NCBI GenBank assembly: GCA_014898425.1 | Contig: RCSZ01000013.1 | Coordinates: 186,001 to 250,000 of the forward strand | From: Botryotinia globosa | Lineage: Eukaryota > Ascomycota > Leotiomycetes > Helotiales > Sclerotiniaceae | DNA length: 64,000 nucleotides | Direction of reading: 5' to 3' | In this document: piece after piece, positions 45,390 through 56,880 of the stretch | Position numbering within the stretch: position 1 is the first letter of the stretch | How the letters are laid out: the number at the start of each line of letters is the position of its first letter | Made by a program: the position numbers and the translations under genes | Notes under the pieces: generated by a model | The model's input: only the letters and a program-made list of their open reading frames with translations | Database searches by the model: none | Told to the model about the DNA's origin: nothing

Positions 45390-47261
45390 CTAATCCGCAC
45401 TACCACTCCCCTCGAAGCTCTTCTCCCATAGGCTCCTCAAGAGTGTCGCGACACTTTCCTCGTCTAATCCACTACCACCATCCCGATCCGTATCGCTAGC
45501 CCTCTCCTCTCCATCATAGCTCTGTCTTACCCCCTTCCTCGCATTTCCATTCCTTTCCTTCAAACTACCCGCTCGGCTCACACTCGCACTCTTGCTATGC
45601 CCATGGCCATTTCCAGATCCTGGGATATTTTTACCCCCATGCCCAAGCTCTCCCATTTTCTCTAGCCTCTTGATACCTCGTCCAACAGGATCTTGATGAC
45701 GTCTTACAACCAAATATTCCAGACCCGTTCTCTCAAGCTGTACTTTAATCCTTGGATCTCCTTTTCCATCTCCGCCCATTAAGTATCCTCCATTACCCAT
45801 TCCCATACCCATACCTATACCCATTCCAGGTCCAAATCCCATACTGCTTGCGCCACCATGATTACCCATTCCCATACCGCCATTCAATAATGACAATGCA
45901 CCCAGGCCCTCTCTCTGGGGTTCAATATTCGACGATGCTCTCTGAAGCCAAAGTTTCTGTTGCGTGCGCGAATTATACGCATTAGGCGGTCCCGAAACAC
46001 CACTTGTAGAACTCTTTCGGCTTCGAGGCAAGAGAGCCGATTCCTCTTCCTCGTCAACATTATGCTTTGTCAAATTCCCCATCGACTTTGCTCTTGCCAT
46101 TTCCCCGATCCCGCCATGCGTCTTTTCCAATGCACTGCCATTTATGGCGCCCGTCCTAGATTCTCCGCGATGATCCGGCGGAGGGAATTTCGGACTGTTT
46201 TCCCCCGGTGTCCCAGCATCTCCCACGAATCTCGATATCAATTCCTGATTTCCACTCGCGGTACTAGCACCCATACTCTTTACTATCCCCGCCGATCGAT
46301 CCATGCTACCCGAATGTGCATGCGCCATTTTTGGCGTTGGTTTCGCAGTCGCCATGCTCATTTTTGTCTCCGAAGCCAAATGAGATGGTGTTCTCTGAAG
46401 TAATTTCTCCGTGATCAATTTTGCGTCTGCGGTTGAATAACTATTTCTGTTCGCTTTCGTGTTTGAAACCGTCTTCACACTGCCTTTCCCTTCAAAGTGA
46501 TCAATTGAGCCCTTTGCAAAATCCCTCACAGAATCCGGAACGTTAATCCTTTTGGCTTTCGGCGACGCGAGAGGAGATTGATGTCGGGAATTGGCGGCAG
46601 AATTGGCGGCAGATGGTTTGGCAGATGTATTTGCACTGCGACTCAAAGCCGGACTTGCGGTCGAACTTGTTTCTTCCCAACCTTCTTCGTTGTCGTCTTC
46701 GACTTCCGTTTTCCTCGGCGTATCTATACCCAATTCAAAATGTACACTATTCGGTCTCTTTTTACCCTGCTGCTCATCCGAGTTCTTATATTTTCTCGAT
46801 TGCCCCGTGGTATTCTGTACATCTGCCGAGCTCCGATTACGTTTCAGGGCCGTCTGCGAAATATTTTTCTGCCGATTGAGATTCGTGCTTGAATTGTGTG
46901 GTTTATCCCACGGCGCTTGAAATTCCTTCAGATTATCGTTGCTCGTAGTATGGCTGTGATGATGATTGTGGTTATTCGTGCTCGATGTACGAGATAATTT
47001 ATGCAGCGCCTTGTTACTGCTCACTCGTCCGTATTTGCCGTGACCAACTACGTGTTTGCGCTCGCCTTTGGCTTTGGGTTCTTTATGCTGTGTTGCAGTT
47101 GTACCTGAAGCTGGAGGGGTGCCCGCCGGACTATCGCTTTGGTGGCTGGTGACCGAGGACGTGGATCGGTGATGGGCCGCCAGATTGGGCCGTAATTGCG
47201 ATTGGGATTGCGATTGGGATTGCGATTGGGGGGAGTCTTCCGAAGGAGCATGAGGGGGCAT
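45390..47261 (-). CDS. TORC1 subunit TCO89-domain protein (probable)
   Basis: A single exon encodes 623 residues, mostly low-complexity Ser/Asn/Gln/Gly with (SQ)n at residues 12-21 and a glycine/methionine repeat near 475-500. Conserved islands stand out: HVVGHGKYGRVSSNKALHKLSRT, EFQAPWD, KKRPNSVHFELG, NQELISRFVGD and YNSRTQQKLWLQRASSNIEPQ. They recur, in this order, in fungal proteins annotated as TCO89, a fungus-specific subunit of TOR complex 1. The assignment is from memory of these islands and is moderately secure. Low-complexity length variation means the protein is probably largely disordered. Confidence 0.62.
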   Translation of the reverse strand: MPPHAPSEDSPQSQSQSQSQSQLRPNLAAHHRSTSSVTSHQSDSPAGTPPASGTTATQHKEPKAKGERKHVVGHGKYGRVSSNKALHKLSRTSSTNNHNHHHSHTTSNDNLKEFQAPWDKPHNSSTNLNRQKNISQTALKRNRSSADVQNTTGQSRKYKNSDEQQGKKRPNSVHFELGIDTPRKTEVEDDNEEGWEETSSTASPALSRSANTSAKPSAANSAANSRHQSPLASPKAKRINVPDSVRDFAKGSIDHFEGKGSVKTVSNTKANRNSYSTADAKLITEKLLQRTPSHLASETKMSMATAKPTPKMAHAHSGSMDRSAGIVKSMGASTASGNQELISRFVGDAGTPGENSPKFPPPDHRGESRTGAINGSALEKTHGGIGEMARAKSMGNLTKHNVDEEEESALLPRSRKSSTSGVSGPPNAYNSRTQQKLWLQRASSNIEPQREGLGALSLLNGGMGMGNHGGASSMGFGPGMGIGMGMGMGNGGYLMGGDGKGDPRIKVQLERTGLEYLVVRRHQDPVGRGIKRLEKMGELGHGGKNIPGSGNGHGHSKSASVSRAGSLKERNGNARKGVRQSYDGEERASDTDRDGGSGLDEESVATLLRSLWEKSFEGSGSAD

Positions 47262-48034
47262 TTTAATTGACGTTTCCTTTAGTGTAGATGTAATGTATGT
47301 GATTGATGCAGGGATGAAAATCGTGAGAGGTGATTGTGTACTTTTTTATGGATTGAGATGCAGGATGTCTGGAGGTTGATGTGTTGGTGCGAGCCGATTG
47401 CTAGACTGGTGGACTACTCCATAGAAAGCCAAACTTACGTAGTTCTAGATCATGTTCTGTGGGGTGCAGTTCTTTCTTCACTTCTACCGGTACTTGAGAA
47501 TATATGTGTAGGTACTAGGTACGTTTTGCACAGTAGAGTCGTATCCAAATATTCATGAAGCAATTATTAATCTGACATTGATGCTACGTAGTACTCTATT
47601 ATGTAGCCTTGTTCAAGAGGCTGAATGGAGGAAGGAAGGCAAAAAGGGGTGAATGATACCCCATTGCTGCTCTACATACATCTTCAATTATCATGTAGTA
47701 TTTAGCCAAATTCCAAATACTACGCAAAACGTTTTGATCATTCCTGGGTAGATGTACATTATTATCATCATTTTCCAATGAGGATTTGGATATTAGACAT
47801 CATGACAATTGGAAACTCTCAGATAGGTTTGAACTTAAATGGGCCTGAAACATCTCCACAACCACTCACATACATTTAGTTGCTCATCAAATGTAATAGT
47901 AAATTTTGTTCATTCAGTTACTTAATCTTGATGCTTGACGATACATCCGATACATCCGATACATCCCATTAATAAAGAACGCCAGCATATGTTTGCTTGA
48001 ATCAAAAATCAACCCCCCTTATTATATACAGTCC
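47262..48034. other. Intergenic between TCO89-like gene and PEPCK
   Basis: Promoter side of the TCO89-like gene and 3' side of PEPCK (both minus strand). AT-rich with a short GATACATCC repeat near 47940-47965. No gene seen. Confidence 0.45.
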
Positions 48035-50521
48035 TTAGACCTTGACAGCTGGTCCTGCTGCAATGACATCCTCCGTAGCTTCCGACTGGTATTTCTTAAA
48101 GTTCTCAACGAAGAGACCCCCAAGCTTGGTGACCTCGGCTTTGAAACTTTCATCTCCTTGACTCCATGCATTTCGTGGGTTCAACAATTCCGATGGAACA
48201 TTGGTGCAAGTCTTTGGTACTTGGAGGTTGAAGGTATCGTAATTTTCATACTCAACCTTTGCAAGCTCTCCAGAGTGAATTGCGTCAAGAATAGCACGAG
48301 TGTATTTCAATCTAGTTCATATTAGCATAGACTATTCCGGAGGATTTTAATTGTACTTACGGGCAACGCTTGCCACCAGTGGTAGCGCCAGCTCCAACCC
48401 ATCCAGTGTTCAACAACCAAGCATTAGCCTTGTGGTGCTCAATCTTCTCAGCCAACATCTTAGCATAACGCATTGGGTGTAAAGCCAAGAAAGGTTGAGC
48501 GAAGCAAGATGAGAAGGTAGCCTGTGGCTCCGTGACACCATCTTCGGTACCGGCCATCTTTGAGGTGTAACCGGAGATGAAATGGAACATGGTTTGGGCG
48601 GAGTTAAGCTTGGAAATGGGTGGAAGGACACCACGAGCATCACATGTAAGAAGAATGATGTTGCTTGGGTGGTTCGTCGATAGACAAGGAATCTTGGCGT
48701 TAGAAATGTACTCAATTGGGTATGCGCAACGGGTGTTCTCAGTCAAGGTTGAATCGTCATAATCAACAAGACGGGTATCTGGGTCAAAGACAACGTTCTC
48801 AAGAACAGAGCCAAATTGGATGGCACCGAAGATATCAGGTTCCTTCTCTGCTGAAAGACCGATGCACTTGGCGTAGCACTGCAGATTGTTAGCTTGCTCC
48901 ACGGTAACACAGAGGCTGAAACACTTACACCCCCCTCAATGTTGAAAACACCACGGTCACTCCAGCAGTGCTCATCGTCACCAATCAAGGCACGGTTGGG
49001 GTCTGCTGAAAGTGTTGTTTTACCGGTACCCGACAGACCAAAGAAGACAGTGACGTCTCCGTCTTTACCTTCGTTGGCTGACGAGTGAAGAGTGAGAACG
49101 TTGTGCTTAACAGGCATCTCATAGAAGAGAACTGTGAAAACACCCTTCTTCATCTCTCCGGCATACTCAGTACCCAAGATCACCATCTCCTTCGCTGCGA
49201 AGTTGATAGCAACCGAAGTACCTGAAGTCATACCCTCGGTGTATCTGTTGGCAGGGAAAGACCCTGCGTTGTAAATAGTATAATCTGGGTGGAAATGTTC
49301 GAGATCTTTGCGATCAGGTCTAATGAGCATATTGCGCATGAAAAGAGCGTGATAGGCACGAGCGCATACGACTCGAACCTTGATTCTGTATTTCTCATCC
49401 CATCCTGCGAAACCATCAACGACATAAATACGATTTCTTGTATTCAAATAATCAATTGCACGTTCACGGTTGATTCTCCATACCTGTTATTGACATTAGT
49501 TTATTAAATTTGAAACATTCAAACATACAATGATAAAGCTCGCACGCGATATGAAAAGGGGGAACGTGATAGATAGCTGGTAACTAATAGCAGCAAGATC
49601 GGGATAATATCGGTTTATATGCACCCCGCGTTTTCGCTTGGGGATGGAAGGAAAAAGATTAAGCCGAGGATACCCAAGAGCTTATGACGTAGAAATGTGC
49701 GGGGAAATCTCTTTGGAAAGATTGTTTGTGTTTGATATGAAAAGGGAAATTGATAAGTCGTAGATATGAGGATGTGCTCGAAATCAATGAGAAGAAATTG
49801 CTGTTTTCGAAATCCGTAGAGCCAATGCAAAAAAATTCGACTGAAAACGTATTGTATGGATTTTCAAGAAGAAATAGAACAAGACACAACAAGCAAATGT
49901 AAAGAAAGAGGTTCTTCTTACATCAGGTGTCATTGGTTTGTTGACTGGTCCCCACCAAATCTCATTTTCAGATGATGGTTCTTTGACAATTCTCTTGTCT
50001 AAAGGTGAGCGACCTGTCTTGGCTCCAGAGTACGCCGTGAGGGCACCGGTAGATGTGATGGCAGAACCAGTTTCGTAAACAAGGGCATCTTCGTAAAGGG
50101 CAGCGACACTTGGATTGGGAACCTAGAAAAGAATAGAGATTAGCAACTGGCAAATTCAAAGAGGGGTGAGATACATACAATAGCTACACGATCATAGTCG
50201 ATATGTGCGTTCTCGTGAAGCTCCTCCTCAAGCTCGGTGTGCTCAACTTGTGGTTGTACACCGCTTGGGTGAAGTGCTACAAAGAACAATGTTAGCAAGT
50301 TGCATTTGCATAAACGTTGTAGCGTAGCACAATCGTAGAGCTAGGAGTTGAAAGGCTGTGGATGGATTGCTAAAGTTGAAGGTATAGCGACATCCAATTC
50401 GACCTGGCATCTGATCGAATGCGGCAGGTCTGAAGCAGGTCTGAAGCAGGTCTGAAGCAGTGGGAGTATGAAGGACAGTATACTGACATGTGCGGTTAAC
50501 ACTTGGATTGGTAGAGACCAT
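48035..50521 (-). CDS. pck1: Phosphoenolpyruvate carboxykinase (ATP)
   Basis: Exons 48035-48311, 48361-48878, 48929-49483, 49922-50122, 50179-50276 and 50488-50521 give 560 residues. The enzyme converts oxaloacetate and ATP to PEP and CO2, the committing step of gluconeogenesis. Landmarks are the kinase-1a loop [67 protein letters not shown] and the arginine-containing NTRCAYP. Exon sums and phases agree. The first intron uses donor GTCAGT and contains an 11-bp triplicate repeat. The first exon encodes only [11 protein letters not shown]; an in-frame ATG at 50674 would add 51 residues, but family proteins normally begin as drawn. A 438-nt intron (49484-49921) separates exons 3 and 4. Expression is expected to depend on the ERT1/AcuK regulator class found elsewhere in the window. 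Confidence 0.95.
50425..50460. repeat. 11-bp triplicate repeat in PEPCK intron 1
   Basis: CAGGTCTGAAG occurs three times in tandem on the plus strand, inside the first intron (50277-50487). Confidence 0.85.
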
Positions 50522-53500
50522 TTTGAGAGTGGAGAGTGATGAAGAATGATAGTTGTTTGTAGGTTGGTGTTGTGCAAGAAGATGAGAAGGGCCAACACAG
50601 TTTTTATCAGGATATGGAGATGCAGTTCGTTGAATGGGATCGAAAGCCTTCTTATTCAAATTTGAGGTCGACATCGTTCGGGTAGTGTATCTTTGATTAT
50701 GCCGAGTTTGGATGAAGCTGTCGTGGTAGTGGAGTAGTGAAGACGGCGTATAACGAATTACGCTAATTTTATTGGCCGGAATGGGTGATGCCGGAAAGGA
50801 AATATTATGATTTCGGGCGCACCGGAAAACTACGGAATGTAGAGGTTTCAGTGTTGAACCTGGTGAACACGATAAAGTACGATGATGCGTAGTACATGAT
50901 TGAGGATGGACCACCAGGACCCGCATGTCCGAGGCAGAATGATATCAGATCCAAGCGGTGGTAGGTCGTAGGTCATCAACTATCAGGTAGGACTATAGTT
51001 AGTTGCATTGCATTTTATCACATCAAATAAGCTTTCTGGGGAGAGGAAATGCGACCGAGTTACTGTAACCAAGCCTTCCCTATTGAGTAGATGATTAGAT
51101 GATTAGATGATTAGATGATTAGACGATTAGACGATTAGATGATTAGATGCTTGAGAATTCTCAAGTAGTTGTTTGCTCACACGACCATCAATCAGACTGG
51201 TTAAGCTTACAATACACGCCCGTAGAAATGGACAATGCACCGACCGTACTGGTGGCTAATCTCCCGTCGTGTCACTCGTGTGGGAATGCGTGGGATATCG
51301 ATAACGTCCTCCCTGTCGCCAAAACTTCCCATTTCCCATTTCCCATTTCCCATTCATAGGGGTAATCCCCACAACTTGGCATTCACATGCTCCGAAGTTC
51401 CCCGCAAACTGATTCGGGTAGTCTAACTTTTACGTCTTCTCAGCCCTCTAAGCCCTCTAAGCCCTCGAAGCCAAAAGATTTACGATATTTAGCGGGGCGT
51501 TGAAGTCATTAATAGACGCTTGATTACTTAATTTGGATCAAACGAAAACAGAAATCTGGAGAAAGAACAGGACCAGGACCAGAACGAGGACGAGGACGAA
51601 AACAGTCGCTGTTCTAAGACAACCATTTCTATGGGTCTTGTCTTACCGTGGTGTTTGATGGAAAAATTCTTACCCGAGGCAATCCACGTGGCTTTTCCGG
51701 TAGCGTCTAGGTATTGTATTCTTCTCTGAAAAGTAATCCCTTGCCTTGCTCTATCAATAATACGAAAAAGCGGCGGAGCAAATTGCCTTATCATCATCGC
51801 AAGGCCCCAGATGTTTTCCATCACGAAACCTCCAAAATACCTATCTCTCGCAACAACTGTTGCAATATCTAAAATCACTCAACCAAGTAGCCGTTTGTGG
51901 AAAGAAATGGCTCATATTGCAATACCGTTACTCTCTAGTACCTGATTGGACTTTGTAGTATGAGGGAATTAGTCAGGTTGCTATGCTTCAAGCGATAAAC
52001 TCCCTTGAAGCATTATCGCGAAATCTAGAAGCAAGTGCTTTACAGTTTCGATATGCCGTACAAGTGCGGTTCGGACCTTGGCAGGGTCACAACGTGCGTT
52101 CTGGTGTACAGTCTCTTATCAACGACCGATTCTATAGTTGGAGCTGAGAACAAGTTCGTTGATCAGTTGTCTTCTACCTTCTCTATGTTGATATCCTTAT
52201 TTCGAAAATGGGATAAACCGGCGTCACATGCTGAAGATCAAGCCATTGTGCTATCGCCTTCTCATTCTGGCTGCTTCATAGATTGAAGCTTGAGGCTATG
52301 GATAAATTCTCCATCATATTCTCCGGTGCCAAGATCCACCTTGATGATTAATTACCAATAAGCAATGTCGACATAGAGAACAGTCAAATGGGTGTCTCGC
52401 AATCTCGAAAGATACCAAACCTCCGAAGAATTTTTGAATTTGACCCGACCTACATCGACAAGCTGGGCGATTTGCATGATTGTACGAAAATAAGCCGGAA
52501 GCATTACCAATTTATTATCCTTTTCGAGCATGTCGTTTCACTCGACATCTGGGACAAAAAGAGCGATCTAGAAGAACCTGAAGATTGGTAACGACTGCTG
52601 GGGAATGCTTCTATATCTTAGCAGGGCTGACACCTTGGCGGTCCCGGCGAAAGACGTGTGATCAAAGATTGTGGGTCTACCCCTTGACCAGGAAGCCAAG
52701 ACAAATTCGCGGGGTGGCTAGTCTCGCTAGTCCACTATTCATATCCCCAGACCGCACACATATCGTATTGTTATGATTTAGAGATTAGTCAAGCCATCGT
52801 TCTCGACTGTCCTCTTCACCATCTTGGGTTACTGTTTCAGAGCAGAGCAATTTCTTCCCTCAAGTCCAGCTCCTATGACTCGATTTGAGAAAGTCTAAAA
52901 CAATTGCAAGCGACAACGTCAACCCGAGCTCGAGATACGGTTCTCAACCTGCCACTCAACCTTGAGTCACCGGACCTTAGATTTCCAGTGCCCAGATTGA
53001 AGGAATCCTCGTCAGCTTACGAACTGTCATTTGACTTTCATAATTCCAGATGTAGTGGATATGAGATGCTCTGCATCGAGGACGAGGTGGTTGCCCCTTG
53101 GCATTACTAAATTTAATCCAGCATTACATTTTGAACTTACCATGTCTCGATACGAGTTCCATTTTCATGCCCTCGTTGTCAAGATTGACTTCGATCCTTA
53201 CTTTGCCTTTTCAGACCATTAATCATCGCTCGACTGTCATGTCAATCTTCTTTACGAGATACCGGTTTCAACATGACGGTACGTGGTTTACCTTTTCTGA
53301 ATACTAAACCCTCGAGGACATGCATTCCCACCTCTTACGCGACAGCGAGGCGGACCTGGTAGATAATGCCACTACCATCTCACCGCCCCGCCGCCTTACA
53401 CATATATACAAAAACAATGCGACATCTTTAAAAGATCCTGGCATGTTGTTGTATCCAGTTGCCTCAACGGTCAAGCGTTGTGCTGCAGCAGAAGACCTTC

Positions 53501-55346
53501 ATGTTGGTAGAAAGATGCCCGGGCGTCTTTTAAATTCTCTAATGTTAAAGCTTTCACCTTGCGATTGAATTTTTTATATTTTTTAATCTTCATCTTTCAT
53601 CTTTCTATGAATATAGATTTTGGGGGGGCGTTGTTGTTGATGGCTCTGGAGGGTCTCGGCTGGTTCCGGGAGAGAGTGGATATGTAGTGAATCGTGTCAT
53701 GGGATAGGTGTAGATAATTGGAAGATGATGTGCGGCCGCGACTTTTTCTTGCACGTGAATTTGCAAGTTCGTTATTACAGAAAGAAGATGGCGGAATAGT
53801 CAACGCGATGATACTGGGCAATCATTGATGAATAGGTACGCACCCATTTCATCATAAAGTTACCCATAATGAATACATTATAAGAAGAGCAGTGATCGAT
53901 AGGTATGTAAGCTATCCGACGAGTACTAAAAGCTCAAAAGGGGTATTTTCGCTGCCAGAGGTAGGAAAGCATATTGATGTTCACAAAGACAAGAAAGAAG
54001 AACCTATAGGTCTCAAGATGAGTGTCTACATAAATGCGACTACCAATGTACAAATTTTCATTCCTTCTCTACACTTCATACACATAGTTGAAAGATACTT
54101 TATAATTACATATTATTCTCATCGCCTCAAATATACACATATCTTCATGTCATGTCCTGTATCAGAATACTCTCGAATTAGAAAACTAATGAATCATGCG
54201 CACTTTATCGAAACACCAACTACTCGTCTAAGAGTTCATTTTCGTTCTACTACATTCCCATCCCAATCCTCAAGTTCCATCTCCTCTCGTTGATTCATTC
54301 ATCCATTCATTCATTCGGGCATTCATCCATGTGAACACAATATCGATATCACACCTACTCTTCTCCAGAACCAGACTCACCCACCCTGCATTCAGATACA
54401 TGGTAGCTGTATCCGGATATCCATGCTATAGATGGTCCGATTCGAAGAATCCAATATAGATAGCCATGGATACCTCTGATGAGAAATATAGACGTGGTAG
54501 AGGCGAATCTGAAATCAAATCAAATCATATCAAATCATGAAAGGGAAAACAATGTTCATGCAATGGATGCTAATATGTCATCTATAATAGAGCAGTGAAC
54601 TCACACTTACGAGTGCTCTACTTTATTCCCCCTTCCTCTTCCTATCTTTCCTTTTGGTTATTCCAAAAATATCGCTTCACCATTCTTCTTATCTTACCCA
54701 AGATTTATCCATCCATCCATCTATCCATCTCTCCCTCTCTCTCTCTCTGGCTACCTAATTGGTATATGCTGTGCATGATAGAGTGCTTTTAGTGTGTGGA
54801 TCCCATCAGTTGCATGATATCAAAACTTATGATTTGATTGTTTCAAATCTAATGAATGATTGTAATAAACTTCCAAGGTATCTAATTCGATATATCGAGA
54901 AATATTCACAAGTTCATTTTTGTAGCATTCACTTAAAATAAGCACTCAACAACCGCTACATTCTCACTCTCAACTACCTACTCGCTGTCGGTCCGCTTGC
55001 CTACTAGCTAGTTAACCAGTCCAGTGAACATGCTAAAATTTCACCATTTCACCACCTTCACACCCTAATCAACGATGCCTTACTCTACGCATCTCGAAAA
55101 CCTCGAAAAAATCAGGAGAGAAAGAAACTTGAGTAGAGAGGCCCATGTATACCCCGCCCAATCAAAACATTTGCACTTCAATCAAACTCCTAAGCCCTGC
55201 ATCAATATCCATTGAAAATAAGTATCCATAACCAGACCATATGAACACCCGTGAAAATATGCGTGAAATGCGTATGCCTTTATAAAATATCCATCCATCC
55301 ATCATCTAGAACCGTCCAAACTGTCCGCGAACGATTCAGGTGTGCT
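50522..55346. other. 4.8-kb gene-poor region
   Basis: It begins with the PEPCK promoter. An 8-bp tandem array (ATGATTAG, seven copies) is at 51091-51149 and a TTTCCCA triplicate near 51328-51350. Several short plus-strand frames between 51982 and 53568 do not join into a recognisable protein. A minus-strand 116-codon frame (51528-51878) ends in a serine/tryptophan-rich tail made by a GGACCA/GGACGA repeat and is not convincing. ATTC and ATCC repeats lie at 54295-54330 and 54705-54735. Confidence 0.45.
51091..51149. repeat. 8-bp tandem repeat, seven copies
   Basis: Unit ATGATTAG, two of the seven copies carrying a T-to-C change (ACGATTAG). Confidence 0.9.
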
Positions 55347-56426
55347 TTAGATTTCCTCCATCGTACCTGCTGCTTCTTCATTATCATCGTCGTCGTCAAA
55401 ACTAGCTACCGAGGACATGGTATCGTCATCTGATTCGTCGGCGCCTGCATCGTCTGCTGCGTCTTTGCTTGCGTATTTCGTTACATATTCTGCATCTCAT
55501 CAGTTCTCATCCCATCCACCTGCAAAATCCTTCCTTGTAACTCTCATATACACACACCTTTAACCTTTACATCATACGCTTTCGAATCCCTCATGAGTAG
55601 TGCGGCGGCCTCTCCATTCAGCGGATCCGTCGGATTTGGATATCGAAGTAATTGCGGGAGGAACACTTCAAAGATATTGATCATGTCGAACATTGGCGAC
55701 CAAGTTTGATTTATAACGTCGAGACAGACGGAACCGGATCTATGAACGTATTCTCAGTAAGTAATCTGTTCCACCGTTGTTGGTGGTGGGGAAAGGGCCT
55801 ACAACTCATCGATATTAGGGTGGAAGATGCGGTTTTCGAAACCGATGCTGGGGGATTTGTAAGGATATTGATCTGGGAGTTCGACGTGGATTTTCCAGAG
55901 TCCGCCTTCAAATGGTGCTGTGAGAGTAGCGGTCAGTTTATGCGTTTGAGAGGAGGGAGTGTCGGAGGAGAGGGGAGAGGGGAGAGGAAGTGAACTCACT
56001 CTCTGCTGGTCCCTTGAAGCGGACGTAGAACTCTTGCCTATTATTGTCATTACGTGAGCGGTTGATTCCAAAGCTCTCCTTGACATGTTACATACACTAG
56101 ATAAAAGGTTAGAATCTCTGTAGACTGCCTGGGTATGTTTCCAACTCACTATTGTCATTGACAAGAGTCACCTCATAATCCGACATCAACCTATACTCCT
56201 GGTAAGCACTGAAGCATAAATCAATCGGACAGCTGTGAAAAGGTGTCGCATACATCCTATAATCACACTGTTAGCTAGAGATCCCCATAAAATAAGTCCT
56301 CGGATCGTAAATACTGACTTCATGACCTATATATCCAGAACCAGTCGTTAGTCTTTCAACTCATCCAAATAATGACTATGGAATACTACTTACATCAGTC
56401 TCAATCCTCCGTCTCGGACTAGACAT
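55347..56426 (-). CDS. ubc8: Ubiquitin-conjugating enzyme E2, Ubc8/UBE2H family, with micro-exons
   Basis: Nine exons are proposed: 55347-55489, 55558-55739, 55803-55917, 56000-56037, 56096 (1 nt), 56150-56190, 56254-56256 (3 nt), 56319-56326 (8 nt) and 56394-56426. They sum to 564 nt, 187 residues. The translated N-terminus reads [39 protein letters not shown], as in the family, and each hyphen is a splice junction. The catalytic cysteine is in [13 protein letters not shown], preceded by [10 protein letters not shown] and the HPN motif in NKIFHPN-type text (here [11 protein letters not shown]). The C-terminus is acidic ([15 protein letters not shown]). Yeast Ubc8 works with the GID ligase to degrade fructose-1,6-bisphosphatase after glucose return. 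Every intron starts GT and ends AG, and most donors are GTAAG/GTGAG/GTATG type. The gene is intact only if the tiny exons are used. Confidence 0.85.
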
Positions 56427-56846
56427 TTTGGCGTTTGAGTGTATGAGATTTAATTCTGGATCAAGCAAGTATTCGATGTAAGGATTTAGGAATTTGTAGA
56501 CCTAGAAAAATGGTAAAATGGTAAAATGGCGAAATAATGAGTTTATACGAGGAGAGAATTGATCATGGAGTTTGTTGTAGTCGCTGCGAGATAGTGGACC
56601 GGATAGTCCTTATCTGAGCGATAAAGCGGTAACAATCGGTAGTTGCCGATTCATGCGCCCGCTTTGGTCTCGTGAGATGGGTTTGTATGGTAGCTACTAG
56701 ATACTAGATACCTAGGTATGTAATCTGCGTAATGATAATATGATAATGTGATAATAACAATACTCGTGAGGTTCTGGGTTTGTCTTTGTCCGGATATGGA
56801 TTGTGTATCAAGAAAGATGAAGGCGAGGAGGGGTAAACACATCATC

Positions 56847-56880
<34 letters not shown>

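Noticed and set aside
44971..45393. 140-codon plus-strand open frame
   Set aside because: It lies in the convergent 3' region and has no recognisable motif, and its composition follows the simple repeats around it.
51091..51149. CRISPR-like array
   Set aside because: The units are 8-bp head-to-tail copies with no spacers; a simple tandem repeat in a eukaryotic genome.
51528..51878. 116-codon minus-strand open frame
   Set aside because: The C-terminal part is the translation of a GGACCA/GGACGA repeat; no family similarity and no supporting neighbours.
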